In this document: piece after piece, positions 16,008 to 25,562 of the stretch
How positions within the stretch are numbered: position 1 is the first letter of the stretch
How the letters are laid out: every line of letters starts with the position of its first letter
Notes under the pieces: generated by a model
Database searches by the model: none
The model's input: the letters and a program-made list of their open reading frames with translations, nothing else
Told to the model about the DNA's origin: nothing
Assembly (NCBI GenBank): GCA_902609285.1
Contig: CACLRL010000008.1
Span: 1-56,191 of the forward strand
Source: an uncultured Candidatus Actinomarina sp.
GTDB taxonomy: Bacteria; Actinomycetota; Acidimicrobiia; Actinomarinales; Actinomarinaceae
DNA: 56,191 bases
Direction of reading: 5' to 3'
Program-made: the position numbers and the translations under genes

Positions 16008-16425
16008 GGACTTCCTCAAGATTTTTAATTTGTGTATTCATAAGCTTTGTCCAAATTGGTCCAAAGAACAAGCCTACAATAATGAAGATTCCTTTGTATT
16101 TAACTTCTACACTATAAGTGAGTTCAGTTCCTCTTGAGTTTGCAGATAAAAATATAGTGTCAATGAGCTTAAAGTTCTTTGTTTCGGCCTGTAGAGAGGC
16201 TCTTAAAGGTGCTCCCCACTCAATCACCTCATAATCTAAAACCATTTCTCTATTATTAAAATCTGTAGTGGCTCTAAAAATAGTTCCTTCTCTTATAGGT
16301 TCATTAGTAACTAGTTCTGCAGTACTAGCGGTATCCCATTTCTCAAGATTGCGAAAATCAGCAGTAAAATTAAATGCTGATTCGATATCGCCTTTAACAG
16401 TTATTGTTCTTGAATACAATGGCAT
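15994..16425 (-). CDS. SRPBCC (START/polyketide cyclase-like) domain protein
   Basis: 143-residue protein with the helix-grip pattern of the SRPBCC superfamily. It begins with strand SRTITVKGDIESAFNFTADF and the loop NLEKWDTA, has alternating beta strands in the middle, and ends with a long C-terminal helix (KLMNTQIKNLEEVLG) with a hydrophobic stretch before it. Such proteins bind lipids or other hydrophobic ligands; the ligand is unknown here. Probably co-transcribed with the downstream lipoprotein, whose start it overlaps. Confidence 0.8.
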   Translation of the reverse strand: MPLYSRTITVKGDIESAFNFTADFRNLEKWDTASTAELVTNEPIREGTIFRATTDFNNREMVLDYEVIEWGAPLRASLQAETKNFKLIDTIFLSANSRGTELTYSVEVKYKGIFIIVGLFFGPIWTKLMNTQIKNLEEVLGPV

Positions 16426-16466
16426 GTTTATATTTTAAGCCAAAGAATGTTTAGTTTGAAATAAAT

Positions 16467-17291
16467 TTATCTAAGATTTAAGGATCTTTTCCTAAATCCT
16501 ATAAAACCTATTGCTATGAACATTATTATTTTTGCAGTTACCAAGATCAAATCTTCAGCAACTAAACCATCTTGATAAGGATTCCCATATGCTCCAAAGG
16601 ATGAAATATTGTCATCAACCCATTGAAAGAAATCATTAGTTCCTGAAAGTGAATTTGTTAGGTACTCAAAAGCCATTAAGCCTCCACCAAAAGCCCATGC
16701 CATGGAAGACTTTCCAGTGAAAGCCCCGAGTGCAAAACCGAGTGCACCAAAACTTACACCCGCTAATGCTGCTTGAAGTGTTGCTTTCATCAACGGCCCA
16801 TAGTCAAGTGTTTGACTAAGCTCCATTGTCGCAATTGGAATAAACATTATATTGGTCCATGCGAAGGTAATAAACAAGCCAAAAAGCACTGTAATGATTG
16901 CTTGTGATAAATATACTGTTGATCTTGTCATTGGTAGTGAAGCAACAAATTCAAAAGTTCCATCTTCCTCAGCTTTTGATCCCAACTTATTTAAAAGAAT
17001 AATTGTCGCTGTACCAATCAAAAGTGGGACAAATGGTACTAAGAAATAAGTTGTTACCATCCCTTCTAGTGTAAAAACATTATCCCAATCTGATATTCCT
17101 AATAAACTCATCGCAGTATCATTTTCAGAAATTCCCCTAAAAGCTTCTCTTTGTGTATCAATAAGTAAACTTTCTACACTTGAGTTTGCGAAAGCTAATG
17201 GAAGTATCAACAAATAAACTCCCCCAGATATTGCCCAATTTAAGATGAATTTTCTAGGTACCCTAATCATATATTTTAGATAATTAAGCAT
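16467..17291 (-). CDS. ABC-2 type exporter permease
   Basis: 274-residue membrane protein with about six hydrophobic segments. It is paired with the ATPase gene immediately upstream, whose stop it overlaps (ATGCTTAA junction). The segment EFVASLPMTRSTVYLSQAI is the typical cytoplasmic loop of ABC-2 permeases that export drugs, lipids or polysaccharides. The ATG at 17291 is preferred to starts further upstream that would overlap the ATPase more deeply. Substrate unknown. Confidence 0.85.
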   Translation of the reverse strand: MLNYLKYMIRVPRKFILNWAISGGVYLLILPLAFANSSVESLLIDTQREAFRGISENDTAMSLLGISDWDNVFTLEGMVTTYFLVPFVPLLIGTATIILLNKLGSKAEEDGTFEFVASLPMTRSTVYLSQAIITVLFGLFITFAWTNIMFIPIATMELSQTLDYGPLMKATLQAALAGVSFGALGFALGAFTGKSSMAWAFGGGLMAFEYLTNSLSGTNDFFQWVDDNISSFGAYGNPYQDGLVAEDLILVTAKIIMFIAIGFIGFRKRSLNLR

Positions 17292-18003
17292 TTGTTTCTT
17301 TTCTGTCATAAAACTCAAAGAAAGCATCTTCCAAATCTTTTCCTTCTTCTTGTGCTTTACTTAAAAATGTTTCATAAGTTTCGTCATAAACTTTTACACC
17401 TTCTCTTAAAACGGCCATAGAGTTAGCTACTTTCTCAACTTCAGAAATTATATGAGATGACAAGAGTATGGATGCTCCATTATTTGAAAATTCTTCAATT
17501 ATTTCAAAAAATGACCTCTGGTGAAATGGATCCAGGCCAGAAGTTGGCTCATCTAGAATTAAAGCTTTTGGTTTGTGTAACACTGCAAGGATTATGGCTG
17601 CCTTTTGTCTGTTTCCTTTGGACAGCTCTTTAATTGACGGGTCTACTTCCAATTCAAATTTGTCTGCTAACTCCATTGCGTAGTCAGTTGACTGTCCTCT
17701 CATATCGGCACCAAGTTTAAATAGTGATTTAGAATTGAGATTTTGTGGAAGCTGTGGATCGCCAGGAAGATAGCCAATGATTTCTTTTGCCTCAACTGGA
17801 TTTTCAATTGTATTTATTCCTTCAACAGAAAGAGAACCCTCCGAGGATTTTAAGAAACCCATTAAGCTTCTCATTGTTGTTGATTTTCCTGCACCATTTG
17901 GACCAAGTAAACCTTTTACTTCCCCATTGTTAACAGAAAGACTGAGGTCAAAGACGCCTTTACCATTTTTGTATTTCATGGTTAAATTTTTAATTTCAAT
18001 CAT
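17284..18003 (-). CDS. ABC exporter ATPase
   Basis: Nucleotide-binding subunit of an ABC-2 exporter, 239 residues. Walker A LLGPNGAGKSTT, signature ELSKGNRQKAAI (the KGNRQK variant common in exporter ATPases), Walker B KALILDEPTSGLDP and H-loop ILLSSHIISEVE are all present. Located 27 bases downstream of the small ORF ending the second nuo operon and overlapping its permease gene. It may be read through from the nuo operon, as no clear terminator lies between. Confidence 0.92.
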   Translation of the reverse strand: MIEIKNLTMKYKNGKGVFDLSLSVNNGEVKGLLGPNGAGKSTTMRSLMGFLKSSEGSLSVEGINTIENPVEAKEIIGYLPGDPQLPQNLNSKSLFKLGADMRGQSTDYAMELADKFELEVDPSIKELSKGNRQKAAIILAVLHKPKALILDEPTSGLDPFHQRSFFEIIEEFSNNGASILLSSHIISEVEKVANSMAVLREGVKVYDETYETFLSKAQEEGKDLEDAFFEFYDRKETNA

Positions 18004-18030
18004 TTTTTTAATTATATAAATAATACTGTT

Positions 18031-18168
18031 TTAATTTTCACTGTCTTCAGAATTTTGTCTTTTTCTTAGCCAGGTAAGTAGAAGAGCAGGAATTAAAAAC
18101 ATAAGCATTTCATCCCATCCTCCTTGATGATGAAAAACTGGCTTAATATTTGTATAAATAAAAATCAT
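18031..18168 (-). CDS. 45-residue membrane protein coupled to nuoN
   Basis: Short ORF whose ATG overlaps the nuoN stop in an ATGA junction, the same coupling used between the nuo genes. It encodes a histidine/glycine-containing segment (KPVFHHQGGWDEM), one membrane helix (LMFLIPALLLTW) and a basic, then acidic tail (LRKRQNSEDSEN). The junction and the helix make it credible as a real gene. It may be a lineage-specific small accessory protein of complex I, or unrelated. I do not recognise a named family. Confidence 0.6.
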   Translation of the reverse strand: MIFIYTNIKPVFHHQGGWDEMLMFLIPALLLTWLRKRQNSEDSEN

Positions 18169-19637
18169 AGATAATTCTGTACAACCCATCTTGAAATATT
18201 TATCAATGTATCTGGAAGAAGGCCAAATATTATTGTTAAGGATGCTAATGATCCAATTAACAGATATTCTGATTTTTTAATCAAAAGCGTTTCTACGGGC
18301 TCATCTACTTTTTCAATAGTTGCTATCCAAATTGGTCTTAGATAGAAATAAAAACCAACAACCGTTGAAAGTAAAAGTATTGATACCAAAAAATATCTTT
18401 CATAGGCCCAAAGATTTGTTAATAAAATAAATTTTGATACAAAACCACTCGTTAAAGGTATCCCAGCTAATCCAAACATGAAAACACAAAATGAAATTCC
18501 TAAAAACCTATTATTTTTTATAAGACCGTTAATATTGTCCATTTCAAAGTTAGAAGACAATTTTCCACTTATTATTGAAAATATTGTGAAAATTCCAATT
18601 AGTTGAAGAATGTAAGCAAACAAATAAAACATAGATGCACTTGTTCCGTTTACACCTGAAGTGATGCCAGAAAGAATAAAGCCAGACTGAACAACTCCAC
18701 TATACGCAATAAGCCTCTTTAGATCTGATTGTACAGACGCAAAAAATGATCCAATTAAAACTGAAAGCAAAATTACTACAAAGAAGAAAGTTTGAAAATC
18801 TTCAAGAATAAATGCCATTGATACCATACACATTCTCGCTATAACAATAAAAGAAGCTACTTTGGCAATTGAAGCCATGTATCCTACGTATCCAGTCGGT
18901 GAGCCTTGATAAACATCAGGCGCCCATGATTGAAATGGGGCAGCTGCAATCTTAAATAGTAAGCCAACAAATATGAATAAGACGCCTACAAAAGTAGTTA
19001 AAGGTACAATATCAGGTCCTGTATATGCAAGTGCTAACGCAAAATCATAGAAACTCATGACAGAATATGAAACATATACCAATGCAACCCCATAAATTAA
19101 AACACAAGAAGCCAAAGATCCAAGTAGAAAATACTTTAAAGATGCTTCATTGCTTAACTTGTCGCTTCTATTTAACCCAGCCAATGCATACAAACTTATC
19201 GATCCAATTTCAAGTCCAATAAATAACATAATTAAGTTTTCCGCATCGACCATTAGGAAGAATCCAGAGGCACTCATTAAAGTTAAAATAATAGCCTCAG
19301 AAGTTTTTTCATTTAATTTGGAGGAGGTATCCCATATTGGTAGAAAATTTAAAAATAATATCATAGCAATCAATACATTTCCAAATAATGAAAATTCATC
19401 TAGCAGGATTTTTTGAGTGAAATAGGAACTTATTCCATTTTGAAGAAACAAGCCAAATTTTAAAAATACACAAAATACTGTTACGAGTATTCCCAAAAAC
19501 GTAATCCATTTCTTAACACTGAGGCTAGTTTCAACAGTTATCGTAAAGAATAAAAGTATCAGAACAGTAATTACTAATGTAACTGAAGGAGAAATCACAA
19601 TTAAATTAAACCCGATGGCTTCAGCTATTTGGCTCAT
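18165..19637 (-). CDS. nuoN: NADH-quinone oxidoreductase subunit N (complex I no. 2)
   Basis: Antiporter-like proton-pumping subunit, 490 residues with about fourteen hydrophobic segments. The conserved helix glutamate is in LFIGLEIGSISLYAL, the lysine in GLLFKIAAAPFQSW and a second lysine in SDLKRLIAYSGVVQSG. Its ATG overlaps the nuoM stop, and its stop overlaps the start of the 45-residue ORF. Completes the 14-subunit set. Confidence 0.96.
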   Translation of the reverse strand: MSQIAEAIGFNLIVISPSVTLVITVLILLFFTITVETSLSVKKWITFLGILVTVFCVFLKFGLFLQNGISSYFTQKILLDEFSLFGNVLIAMILFLNFLPIWDTSSKLNEKTSEAIILTLMSASGFFLMVDAENLIMLFIGLEIGSISLYALAGLNRSDKLSNEASLKYFLLGSLASCVLIYGVALVYVSYSVMSFYDFALALAYTGPDIVPLTTFVGVLFIFVGLLFKIAAAPFQSWAPDVYQGSPTGYVGYMASIAKVASFIVIARMCMVSMAFILEDFQTFFFVVILLSVLIGSFFASVQSDLKRLIAYSGVVQSGFILSGITSGVNGTSASMFYLFAYILQLIGIFTIFSIISGKLSSNFEMDNINGLIKNNRFLGISFCVFMFGLAGIPLTSGFVSKFILLTNLWAYERYFLVSILLLSTVVGFYFYLRPIWIATIEKVDEPVETLLIKKSEYLLIGSLASLTIIFGLLPDTLINISRWVVQNYL

Positions 19638-21124
19638 TTTGATAATCCTATTGTGTTGTTTATTGATTCATAAATAACTGATACATCTTGAACAACATAA
19701 CTTTCAATAAAGCTTGGATATAGTCCTATGAACAACATCAGGATAAGTAAAGGAGCAACTGATACAATTTCTTTTGAATTTAAATCTAGTACATTTTTGT
19801 TGTCTTCATGTGTTAACTCTCCATTAAACATTCTCTGGTAAGCCCACAACATGTATATTGCAGCAAGAACAACTCCAAAAGCTGCTATTGAAGAAAGTAA
19901 ATTAAATGTTGGGAAACTTCCCATTAAAATCATAAATTCTCCAACAAATCCATTTAAACCTGGCAACCCTATAGATGCAAATGAAGTAAATAGAAAAATT
20001 CCTGCATAAATAGGCATAGATTTTTTTAATCCACCAAAATCAGAGATACGTCTTGTGTGTCTTCTCTCATAAAGAAAACCAACGAGCATAAATAGGGCGC
20101 CAGATGTAATTCCGTGATTTATCATCTGAATTACTGCTCCCTCTAAACTTAAATATCTTCCTGCCGAAATACCAAGCATTACAAAACCCATATGACTTAT
20201 TGAAGAATATGCAATTAATTTCTTAATATCTATTTGAACAATAGCGACTACTGCTCCATATATAATTCCAACTACTGATAAAGTAGCGATTAAGAACTGA
20301 TACTCAATAAATCCCTCTGTGAAAAAAGGAATTGATACTCTTAATATTCCGTAAGCTCCGACTTTTAAAAGCACTCCAGCAAGTAAAATACTCCCCGCTG
20401 TTGGCGCCTCTACATGTGCATCAGGCAACCAAGTATGAAGTGGAAAAATAGGGACTTTAATCAAGAAACCGAATGTAAAGAGAAGAAATAGTATTTTTGA
20501 TTGACTTGAAGTTATTGATAATGAGGATAAAGAGTCAAAATCGAGTGCAAAATTTCCTGAGGAAAGATAACTCAAAACTCCTGTGTATATTGTTCCAGCA
20601 AGAATAAAAATTGATCCAAAAACTGTATAAAGAATAAATTTGATGGTTGCATATCTTTTGTTTTCACCACCCCAAATTCCCATTAAGAAATACATTGGTA
20701 TAAGCAAGGCTTCAAAGAAAATAAATAAAGAAATTAAATCACCTGCTAAGAATACGCCGTTCACTGAAGCTTGTAATAACATTAGCGCACTCAAAAATCC
20801 TTTACTAAAAGAATGGTTTTCATTTAAAGAAAGAATTGAAAGTAAAACAAGTAAACAATTTAATGTAACCAATAAAAAGGACATGCCAGAAAGTCCAATA
20901 ATTAGATCAATACCATATGCACTTATCCAGGAAAACTCATCTACAACATAAAAGCTAGTTTTTAAATTTTGATTTAAAAATACATACAAACATAAGCCAA
21001 GTGGAATTAGGCTCAAAAAGATTGTTAAGGGCCTAAATAACTCTGCCCTTCTTTTTGGTATCAAGAATATAAATACTGAATTGACTAATGGAAGAAGTAT
21101 GAAGCTATAAGTTAGACCTATCAT
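19634..21124 (-). CDS. nuoM: NADH-quinone oxidoreductase subunit M (complex I no. 2)
   Basis: Antiporter-like subunit with about fourteen membrane helices (496 residues). The pump residues are visible: glutamate in FIFFEALLIPMYFLMG, lysines in GFLIKVPIFPLHTWLPDAH and IDIKKLIAYSSISHMGFV (given in parts), and a later histidine in MINHGITSGALF. ATG overlaps the nuoL stop. Standard position between nuoL and nuoN. Confidence 0.97.
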   Translation of the reverse strand: MIGLTYSFILLPLVNSVFIFLIPKRRAELFRPLTIFLSLIPLGLCLYVFLNQNLKTSFYVVDEFSWISAYGIDLIIGLSGMSFLLVTLNCLLVLLSILSLNENHSFSKGFLSALMLLQASVNGVFLAGDLISLFIFFEALLIPMYFLMGIWGGENKRYATIKFILYTVFGSIFILAGTIYTGVLSYLSSGNFALDFDSLSSLSITSSQSKILFLLFTFGFLIKVPIFPLHTWLPDAHVEAPTAGSILLAGVLLKVGAYGILRVSIPFFTEGFIEYQFLIATLSVVGIIYGAVVAIVQIDIKKLIAYSSISHMGFVMLGISAGRYLSLEGAVIQMINHGITSGALFMLVGFLYERRHTRRISDFGGLKKSMPIYAGIFLFTSFASIGLPGLNGFVGEFMILMGSFPTFNLLSSIAAFGVVLAAIYMLWAYQRMFNGELTHEDNKNVLDLNSKEIVSVAPLLILMLFIGLYPSFIESYVVQDVSVIYESINNTIGLSK

Positions 21125-23010
21125 GCTAAAACCTCTGGGGAAATTAAAAATATAAGTACCAAAATTAATGTAAATAACCCAAAGTAAACTACATAGTTTC
21201 TAACTAATCCTGTCTGGGTATAGGACAACTGCTTTGATGATTTAAGAAAATACTTTGAGATACCGTTAACTATTCCATCAATTGTCATTGCATCAACATT
21301 TACAGCTACTTTTCTTGATACCGACTTCAAACCCTTAACAAATACTTTGTTTCCAATATCATTAATGAAGATAACGTTCTTTGATAAGTTTTTAATTTCA
21401 TTGATAAAAGGAATTTTTAATTTGAAGTAGGATATGATATCAAAAATATAAATTAGATATGCCAGAACAAGACCAGTAAATCCTGCACCTATCGACAACA
21501 CCGCCAAAACTGCAAGAGTTAATCCTTTTGGCAAGTGAGTAACTTCTACGTGGTGAAGCGTTTCTTCCAAGACTTTTTCTAGACCATGAAAAAAAGGCGT
21601 ATTTATGAAGCCAATAAAAATTGTAGATATACCTAGTAGAATCAATGGTCTTGTCATATTTTTTGGGGCTTCATGAATATTTTCTAAACTATTTTTTGGT
21701 TCTTTAACAAAAATTAATAACCAGTGTCTACCCATATAAAATGCAGTCATAAGGGCAGCTAACAACGATAAAGCCCAAAAACCATAATAAATTCCACCTT
21801 TTGAAAAAACTGATGCAAGTATTTCATCCTTTGACCAAAATCCTGCAAGAGGAGGTATTCCCGATATTGCTAAAGTACCTATCCCCATCATGGCAGCAGT
21901 TATAGGCATCTTTTTTCTCAATCCACCCATCTTGTGAATATTCTGTTCATGGTGCATTTCATGAATAACTGCACCAGCTCCAAGAAATAATAGAGCTTTA
22001 AAAAATGCGTGTGTGACTAAATGAAAGATTGCCGCAACATACGCCCCAGCACCAATTGCAATAAACATAAATCCAAGTTGAGATATTGTTGAATAAGCCA
22101 ACACTTTCTTGATATCATCTTGATTTATTGCAGCAAAGGCACCGATAAGAGCTGTTAAAAGTCCAAATCCAATTATTGTCAAACTCGCAAGTTCTGAAAA
22201 TTGCAACATCGGAGAAACTCTTACAAGCATAAATACCCCAGCAGTAACCATTGTTGCAGCATGAATTAAAGCACTTGCAGGAGTTGGTCCCTCCATTGCA
22301 TCTGGAAGCCAACTAAATAAAGGAAACTGGGCAGACTTTCCAAATGCACCCAATAATAGAAATAAAATTATTAGATCAAGATTTGAAGGTTGTTTGATTA
22401 ATACTGATTCAAAAATGTTAATAAAATTAAATGTTTCAAAATAATTTAAAATCATCATTAAGCCAATTAGAAATCCAAAATCACCAATACGATTCAAAAT
22501 GAAAGCTTTATTTCCTGCTTTTGCTGCAGATTTTTTTTCATACCAAAAAGAAATAAGTAAATAAGAGCTCAATCCTACAAGCTCCCAACCAAAAAACATT
22601 ACAAGAAAATTTCCAGACAGTACGAGTAAAAGCATTGAGAAAACAAAGAAATTAAAGTATTCAAAATATTTCGTATACTTTTCGTCTTTACTCATATAAG
22701 AGGTAGAAAATAACTGAATTACAAGACTTAGACCAGAAATAAGAATCATCATTACTCCAGATAAACCGTCCAAATAAAATTCAAAAATTATTTGTGGACT
22801 TGGATACCATTCAAATAACTCAAATTTGATTGGTTCAAATTTATCTAAATAAAGATAGCCAAACATAAAAGACGATACTGCAACTGAAAGTAGAGCAGCA
22901 TTAATTGTTATAAAATTTGTAAGCAGTTCATTCAAAAACCTATTTGCAAATTTAAGAAATAAAGCAGTCAAAAGAGGGAGTGTCACTACAGCAAGAATTA
23001 GAATCTCCAA
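21121..23010 (-). CDS. nuoL: NADH-quinone oxidoreductase subunit L (complex I no. 2)
   Basis: Largest antiporter-like subunit, 629 residues. It has the usual C-terminal extension with the long lateral helix and a final membrane helix. Conserved motifs: FFGWELVGLSSYLLISFWY (glutamate and YEKK loop), GAFGKSAQFPLFSWLPDAM, QDDIKKVLAYSTISQLGFM and LVTHAFFKALLFLGAG. Full length, unlike the truncated copy at the left edge. Starts two bases after the nuoK stop. Confidence 0.97.
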   Translation of the reverse strand: MEILILAVVTLPLLTALFLKFANRFLNELLTNFITINAALLSVAVSSFMFGYLYLDKFEPIKFELFEWYPSPQIIFEFYLDGLSGVMMILISGLSLVIQLFSTSYMSKDEKYTKYFEYFNFFVFSMLLLVLSGNFLVMFFGWELVGLSSYLLISFWYEKKSAAKAGNKAFILNRIGDFGFLIGLMMILNYFETFNFINIFESVLIKQPSNLDLIILFLLLGAFGKSAQFPLFSWLPDAMEGPTPASALIHAATMVTAGVFMLVRVSPMLQFSELASLTIIGFGLLTALIGAFAAINQDDIKKVLAYSTISQLGFMFIAIGAGAYVAAIFHLVTHAFFKALLFLGAGAVIHEMHHEQNIHKMGGLRKKMPITAAMMGIGTLAISGIPPLAGFWSKDEILASVFSKGGIYYGFWALSLLAALMTAFYMGRHWLLIFVKEPKNSLENIHEAPKNMTRPLILLGISTIFIGFINTPFFHGLEKVLEETLHHVEVTHLPKGLTLAVLAVLSIGAGFTGLVLAYLIYIFDIISYFKLKIPFINEIKNLSKNVIFINDIGNKVFVKGLKSVSRKVAVNVDAMTIDGIVNGISKYFLKSSKQLSYTQTGLVRNYVVYFGLFTLILVLIFLISPEVLA

Positions 23011-23012
23011 AG

Positions 23013-23321
23013 TTACCCTTTCGATGAACTCAACATATCTACTGAAGCAGATTCTTGTTTTTTGAAAATAGAAACAATTATTGCAAGACCCACTACTACT
23101 TCAGCGGCAGCTACAACAAGTACAAAAAATACAGCAATTTGTCCATCAATTAATCCCAAATGCTTTGAAGCAGTTATAAAAGTTAGATTTACTGCGTTCA
23201 ACATCAATTCAATACACATAAACATAATTAATGCATTTTTTCTAAACATCATCCCTAAAAAACCAATTGAAAATAATACGGCAGAAAGGGTTAAGTACCA
23301 GTCCGAAGTTACTTCAATCAT
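23013..23321 (-). CDS. nuoK: NADH-quinone oxidoreductase subunit K (complex I no. 2)
   Basis: Three-helix membrane subunit of about 102 residues. The conserved acidic residues are in [14 protein letters not shown] and [12 protein letters not shown]. The ATG at 23321 overlaps the end of nuoJ; a GTG three codons upstream is the alternative. The C-terminal tail ([12 protein letters not shown]) is slightly longer than in the first copy. Confidence 0.94.
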   Translation of the reverse strand: MIEVTSDWYLTLSAVLFSIGFLGMMFRKNALIMFMCIELMLNAVNLTFITASKHLGLIDGQIAVFFVLVVAAAEVVVGLAIIVSIFKKQESASVDMLSSSKG

Positions 23322-23841
23322 TAGATTCACTTTTCTTAAACTCGTAAGCTAATGCCAAAGCTGAAGTGGTAGCAACGATTAAAAGAATTGAAATTACCTC
23401 AAAAGGAAATACCCATGAAGTGAACATTGAAGATGCCAGAAGTGAAGGAGTTCCCTCAATTGCATTTTCAGATTCAGGAAATAGTAAATCCCAGTTAAGT
23501 CCATTTTCTAAACCAATATATACAATAATTGAGACCAAAAGTATCAAAGTTCCTGATATTAGAAAGGTTTGACCTTTAATTTCTTTCCTTGATTGTTCTG
23601 GTTTATCAACTCCAATCATCATTATTACAAAAAGGAACAAGGTCATTACTGCTCCTGCATAAACAAGCATTTGAACCATAGCTACAAATGTTGCATTTAA
23701 AGAAATGTAAACGATCGCTAAAGAAGTCAATGTCAAAACCAATCCCATTGCATTATGCACTGGGTTTTTAGCGAATACTACAATTAGCGCCCCCAGTATT
23801 ATCAACAATGCTGGTATCGCAAAAAGTAGTATCTCTGTCAC
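23314..23841 (-). CDS. nuoJ: NADH-quinone oxidoreductase subunit J (complex I no. 2)
   Basis: Membrane subunit J of 175 residues with five hydrophobic segments. The conserved helix-3 segment is [20 protein letters not shown], and the typical N-terminal [13 protein letters not shown] is present. It follows nuoI after one base and overlaps nuoK. Clearly paralogous to the gene at 1076-1594 but divergent in sequence. Confidence 0.95.
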   Translation of the reverse strand: MTEILLFAIPALLIILGALIVVFAKNPVHNAMGLVLTLTSLAIVYISLNATFVAMVQMLVYAGAVMTLFLFVIMMIGVDKPEQSRKEIKGQTFLISGTLILLVSIIVYIGLENGLNWDLLFPESENAIEGTPSLLASSMFTSWVFPFEVISILLIVATTSALALAYEFKKSESND

Positions 23842-23842
23842 A

Positions 23843-24457
23843 CTATTCTTCCTCTAAGAATTGACCTTTTTCAGGATCTCTTTTGCCAACTCCTAATGAA
23901 CCTGTCCAACTTACTAAGTTTTGGTAGTTAGGATTTCCGTTTGAAGAAGTTGCTCTCATCCATCCATCTGAAGTTTTTAATTCATTAAAGTTTGTTAATT
24001 TTGTCTGTTCCTCATGAGTATTGGGAATACCCTTTTCGTCAACTAATAAAACATTTTTATCAAATACAGCCTCATCTCTTGATCCAATACTGATCTCAAA
24101 AAGAGACGTCATTGTGATTGCTTCTGTTGGGCAGGCTTCTACACATAGTCCACAATAAATACATCTAAGCATATTGATCTCATAAATGAATCCATATCTT
24201 TCTCCTGGACTAACTGGTTGTTCTTCTGGATTATCTTCTCCTCTGACATAAATACATTGTGCTGGACAGACACCTGCACAAAGTTCACAACCTATGCACT
24301 TTTCCATTCCATCTTCATATTTATTTAGAACATGTCGTCCATGAAATCTTTGTGGCTTAGTCCTAAATTCTTTAGGGTACTTATCAGTCACAGATTTTTT
24401 GAACAATTCTTTGAAAGTTACTTTTAAACCTTTTACTAAATCATATCCTGCGCTCAT
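23843..24457 (-). CDS. nuoI: NADH-quinone oxidoreductase subunit I (complex I no. 2)
   Basis: Two [4Fe-4S] clusters: CIGCELCAGVCPAQC and CIYCGLCVEACPTEA. The ATG at 24457 is chosen because AGGA lies five bases upstream; an earlier ATG at 24484 would overlap nuoH and adds nine unlikely residues. The C-terminus extends about 50 residues beyond the core (to KGQFLEEE), as often seen in actinobacterial NuoI. Confidence 0.94.
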   Translation of the reverse strand: MSAGYDLVKGLKVTFKELFKKSVTDKYPKEFRTKPQRFHGRHVLNKYEDGMEKCIGCELCAGVCPAQCIYVRGEDNPEEQPVSPGERYGFIYEINMLRCIYCGLCVEACPTEAITMTSLFEISIGSRDEAVFDKNVLLVDEKGIPNTHEEQTKLTNFNELKTSDGWMRATSSNGNPNYQNLVSWTGSLGVGKRDPEKGQFLEEE

Positions 24458-24464
24458 ATCGTTC

Positions 24465-25562
24465 CTAGCTCCAAGGTAATCCAAAATCTCTAATTCCTAA
24501 GACAATTGCAGAAACTAGAAGCCAAATCAGGGATATTGGGATTAACCTTTTCCATCCTAATTCCATTAGTTGATCATATCTTAATCTTGGTAATGTAGCC
24601 CTTATCCAAAAATAGACAAATAAAAGGCCAACTGTTTTAAGACCAAGCCATATTGTTGGCATCATTGCCGATAATAATGGAGGAAAAATTCCAGGAAAAG
24701 TTGGACCCAACCAGCCACCTAAAAAAAAAGTTGCGGTAATAGCACACATGTTAAACATGTTTATGTATTCAGCTAGAAAAAACATTGCAAACCTAAACCC
24801 TGAGTATTCTGTATGAAACCCACCGACTAATTCCTGTTCTGCCTCGACGAGATCAAAAGGTGCACGGTTTACCTCTGCAATCGATGCTACGAAGAAGATC
24901 CCAAAAGCTAAAAATTGAGGAAACACATTCCAATTTGGAATAAATCTAACTATAGAATCAATTACAGGAATAGTGCTTGATAAATTTCCAGCCTGACTTT
25001 CTACAATTTTTGACATTGACATAGATCCTGAATATAAAATTACCGGAACTAAAGAAAGTCCCATAGCAGCCTCATAAGAGATCATTTGAGCAGATGCTCT
25101 AACACCTCCAAGTAGTGGATATTTAGAGCCTGATGACCAACCTGCTAAAACAACACTGTAGACAGCTAAAGAAGATATCGCTAAAAAAAATAAAACTCCT
25201 ACATTTATATCTGCGCCTACTAAATTTATAAATCTAGTTTCTTCTCCAATTGTTAAATCAAAACCTGGACCTAGTGGGATTATCATAAAAATCAAAAAAG
25301 AAGGTACTAGGGCAATTATTGGAGCCAGCAAATACATTGCTTTATCAGCCCTCAGTGGAAGGATTTGCTCCTTTAATAAAAGTTTAATTGCATCAGCAAG
25401 AGTTTGAAGGATCCCAAAAGGTCCTGCTCTATCTGGTCCAACCCTTGATTGCATTCCGGCAACAACTTTTCTTTCTAACCATATAAGAATAATTGTATTT
25501 GTTAATACAATGCCTAAAACTAATAGAGGTTTAATCAATGAAATTAAAATATCAATTGACAC
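24465..25562 (-). CDS. nuoH: NADH-quinone oxidoreductase subunit H (complex I no. 2)
   Basis: Quinone-junction membrane subunit, 365 residues. Signature near the N-terminus WLERKVVAGMQSRVGPDRAG, and the acidic loop RAPFDLVEAEQELVGGFHTEYSGF (given as one conserved region at about residues 230-255). It carries an extra segment at about residues 170-200 compared with the 326-residue copy. The GTG start overlaps the nuoG end by 11 bases. Confidence 0.96.
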   Translation of the reverse strand: MSIDILISLIKPLLVLGIVLTNTIILIWLERKVVAGMQSRVGPDRAGPFGILQTLADAIKLLLKEQILPLRADKAMYLLAPIIALVPSFLIFMIIPLGPGFDLTIGEETRFINLVGADINVGVLFFLAISSLAVYSVVLAGWSSGSKYPLLGGVRASAQMISYEAAMGLSLVPVILYSGSMSMSKIVESQAGNLSSTIPVIDSIVRFIPNWNVFPQFLAFGIFFVASIAEVNRAPFDLVEAEQELVGGFHTEYSGFRFAMFFLAEYINMFNMCAITATFFLGGWLGPTFPGIFPPLLSAMMPTIWLGLKTVGLLFVYFWIRATLPRLRYDQLMELGWKRLIPISLIWLLVSAIVLGIRDFGLPWS

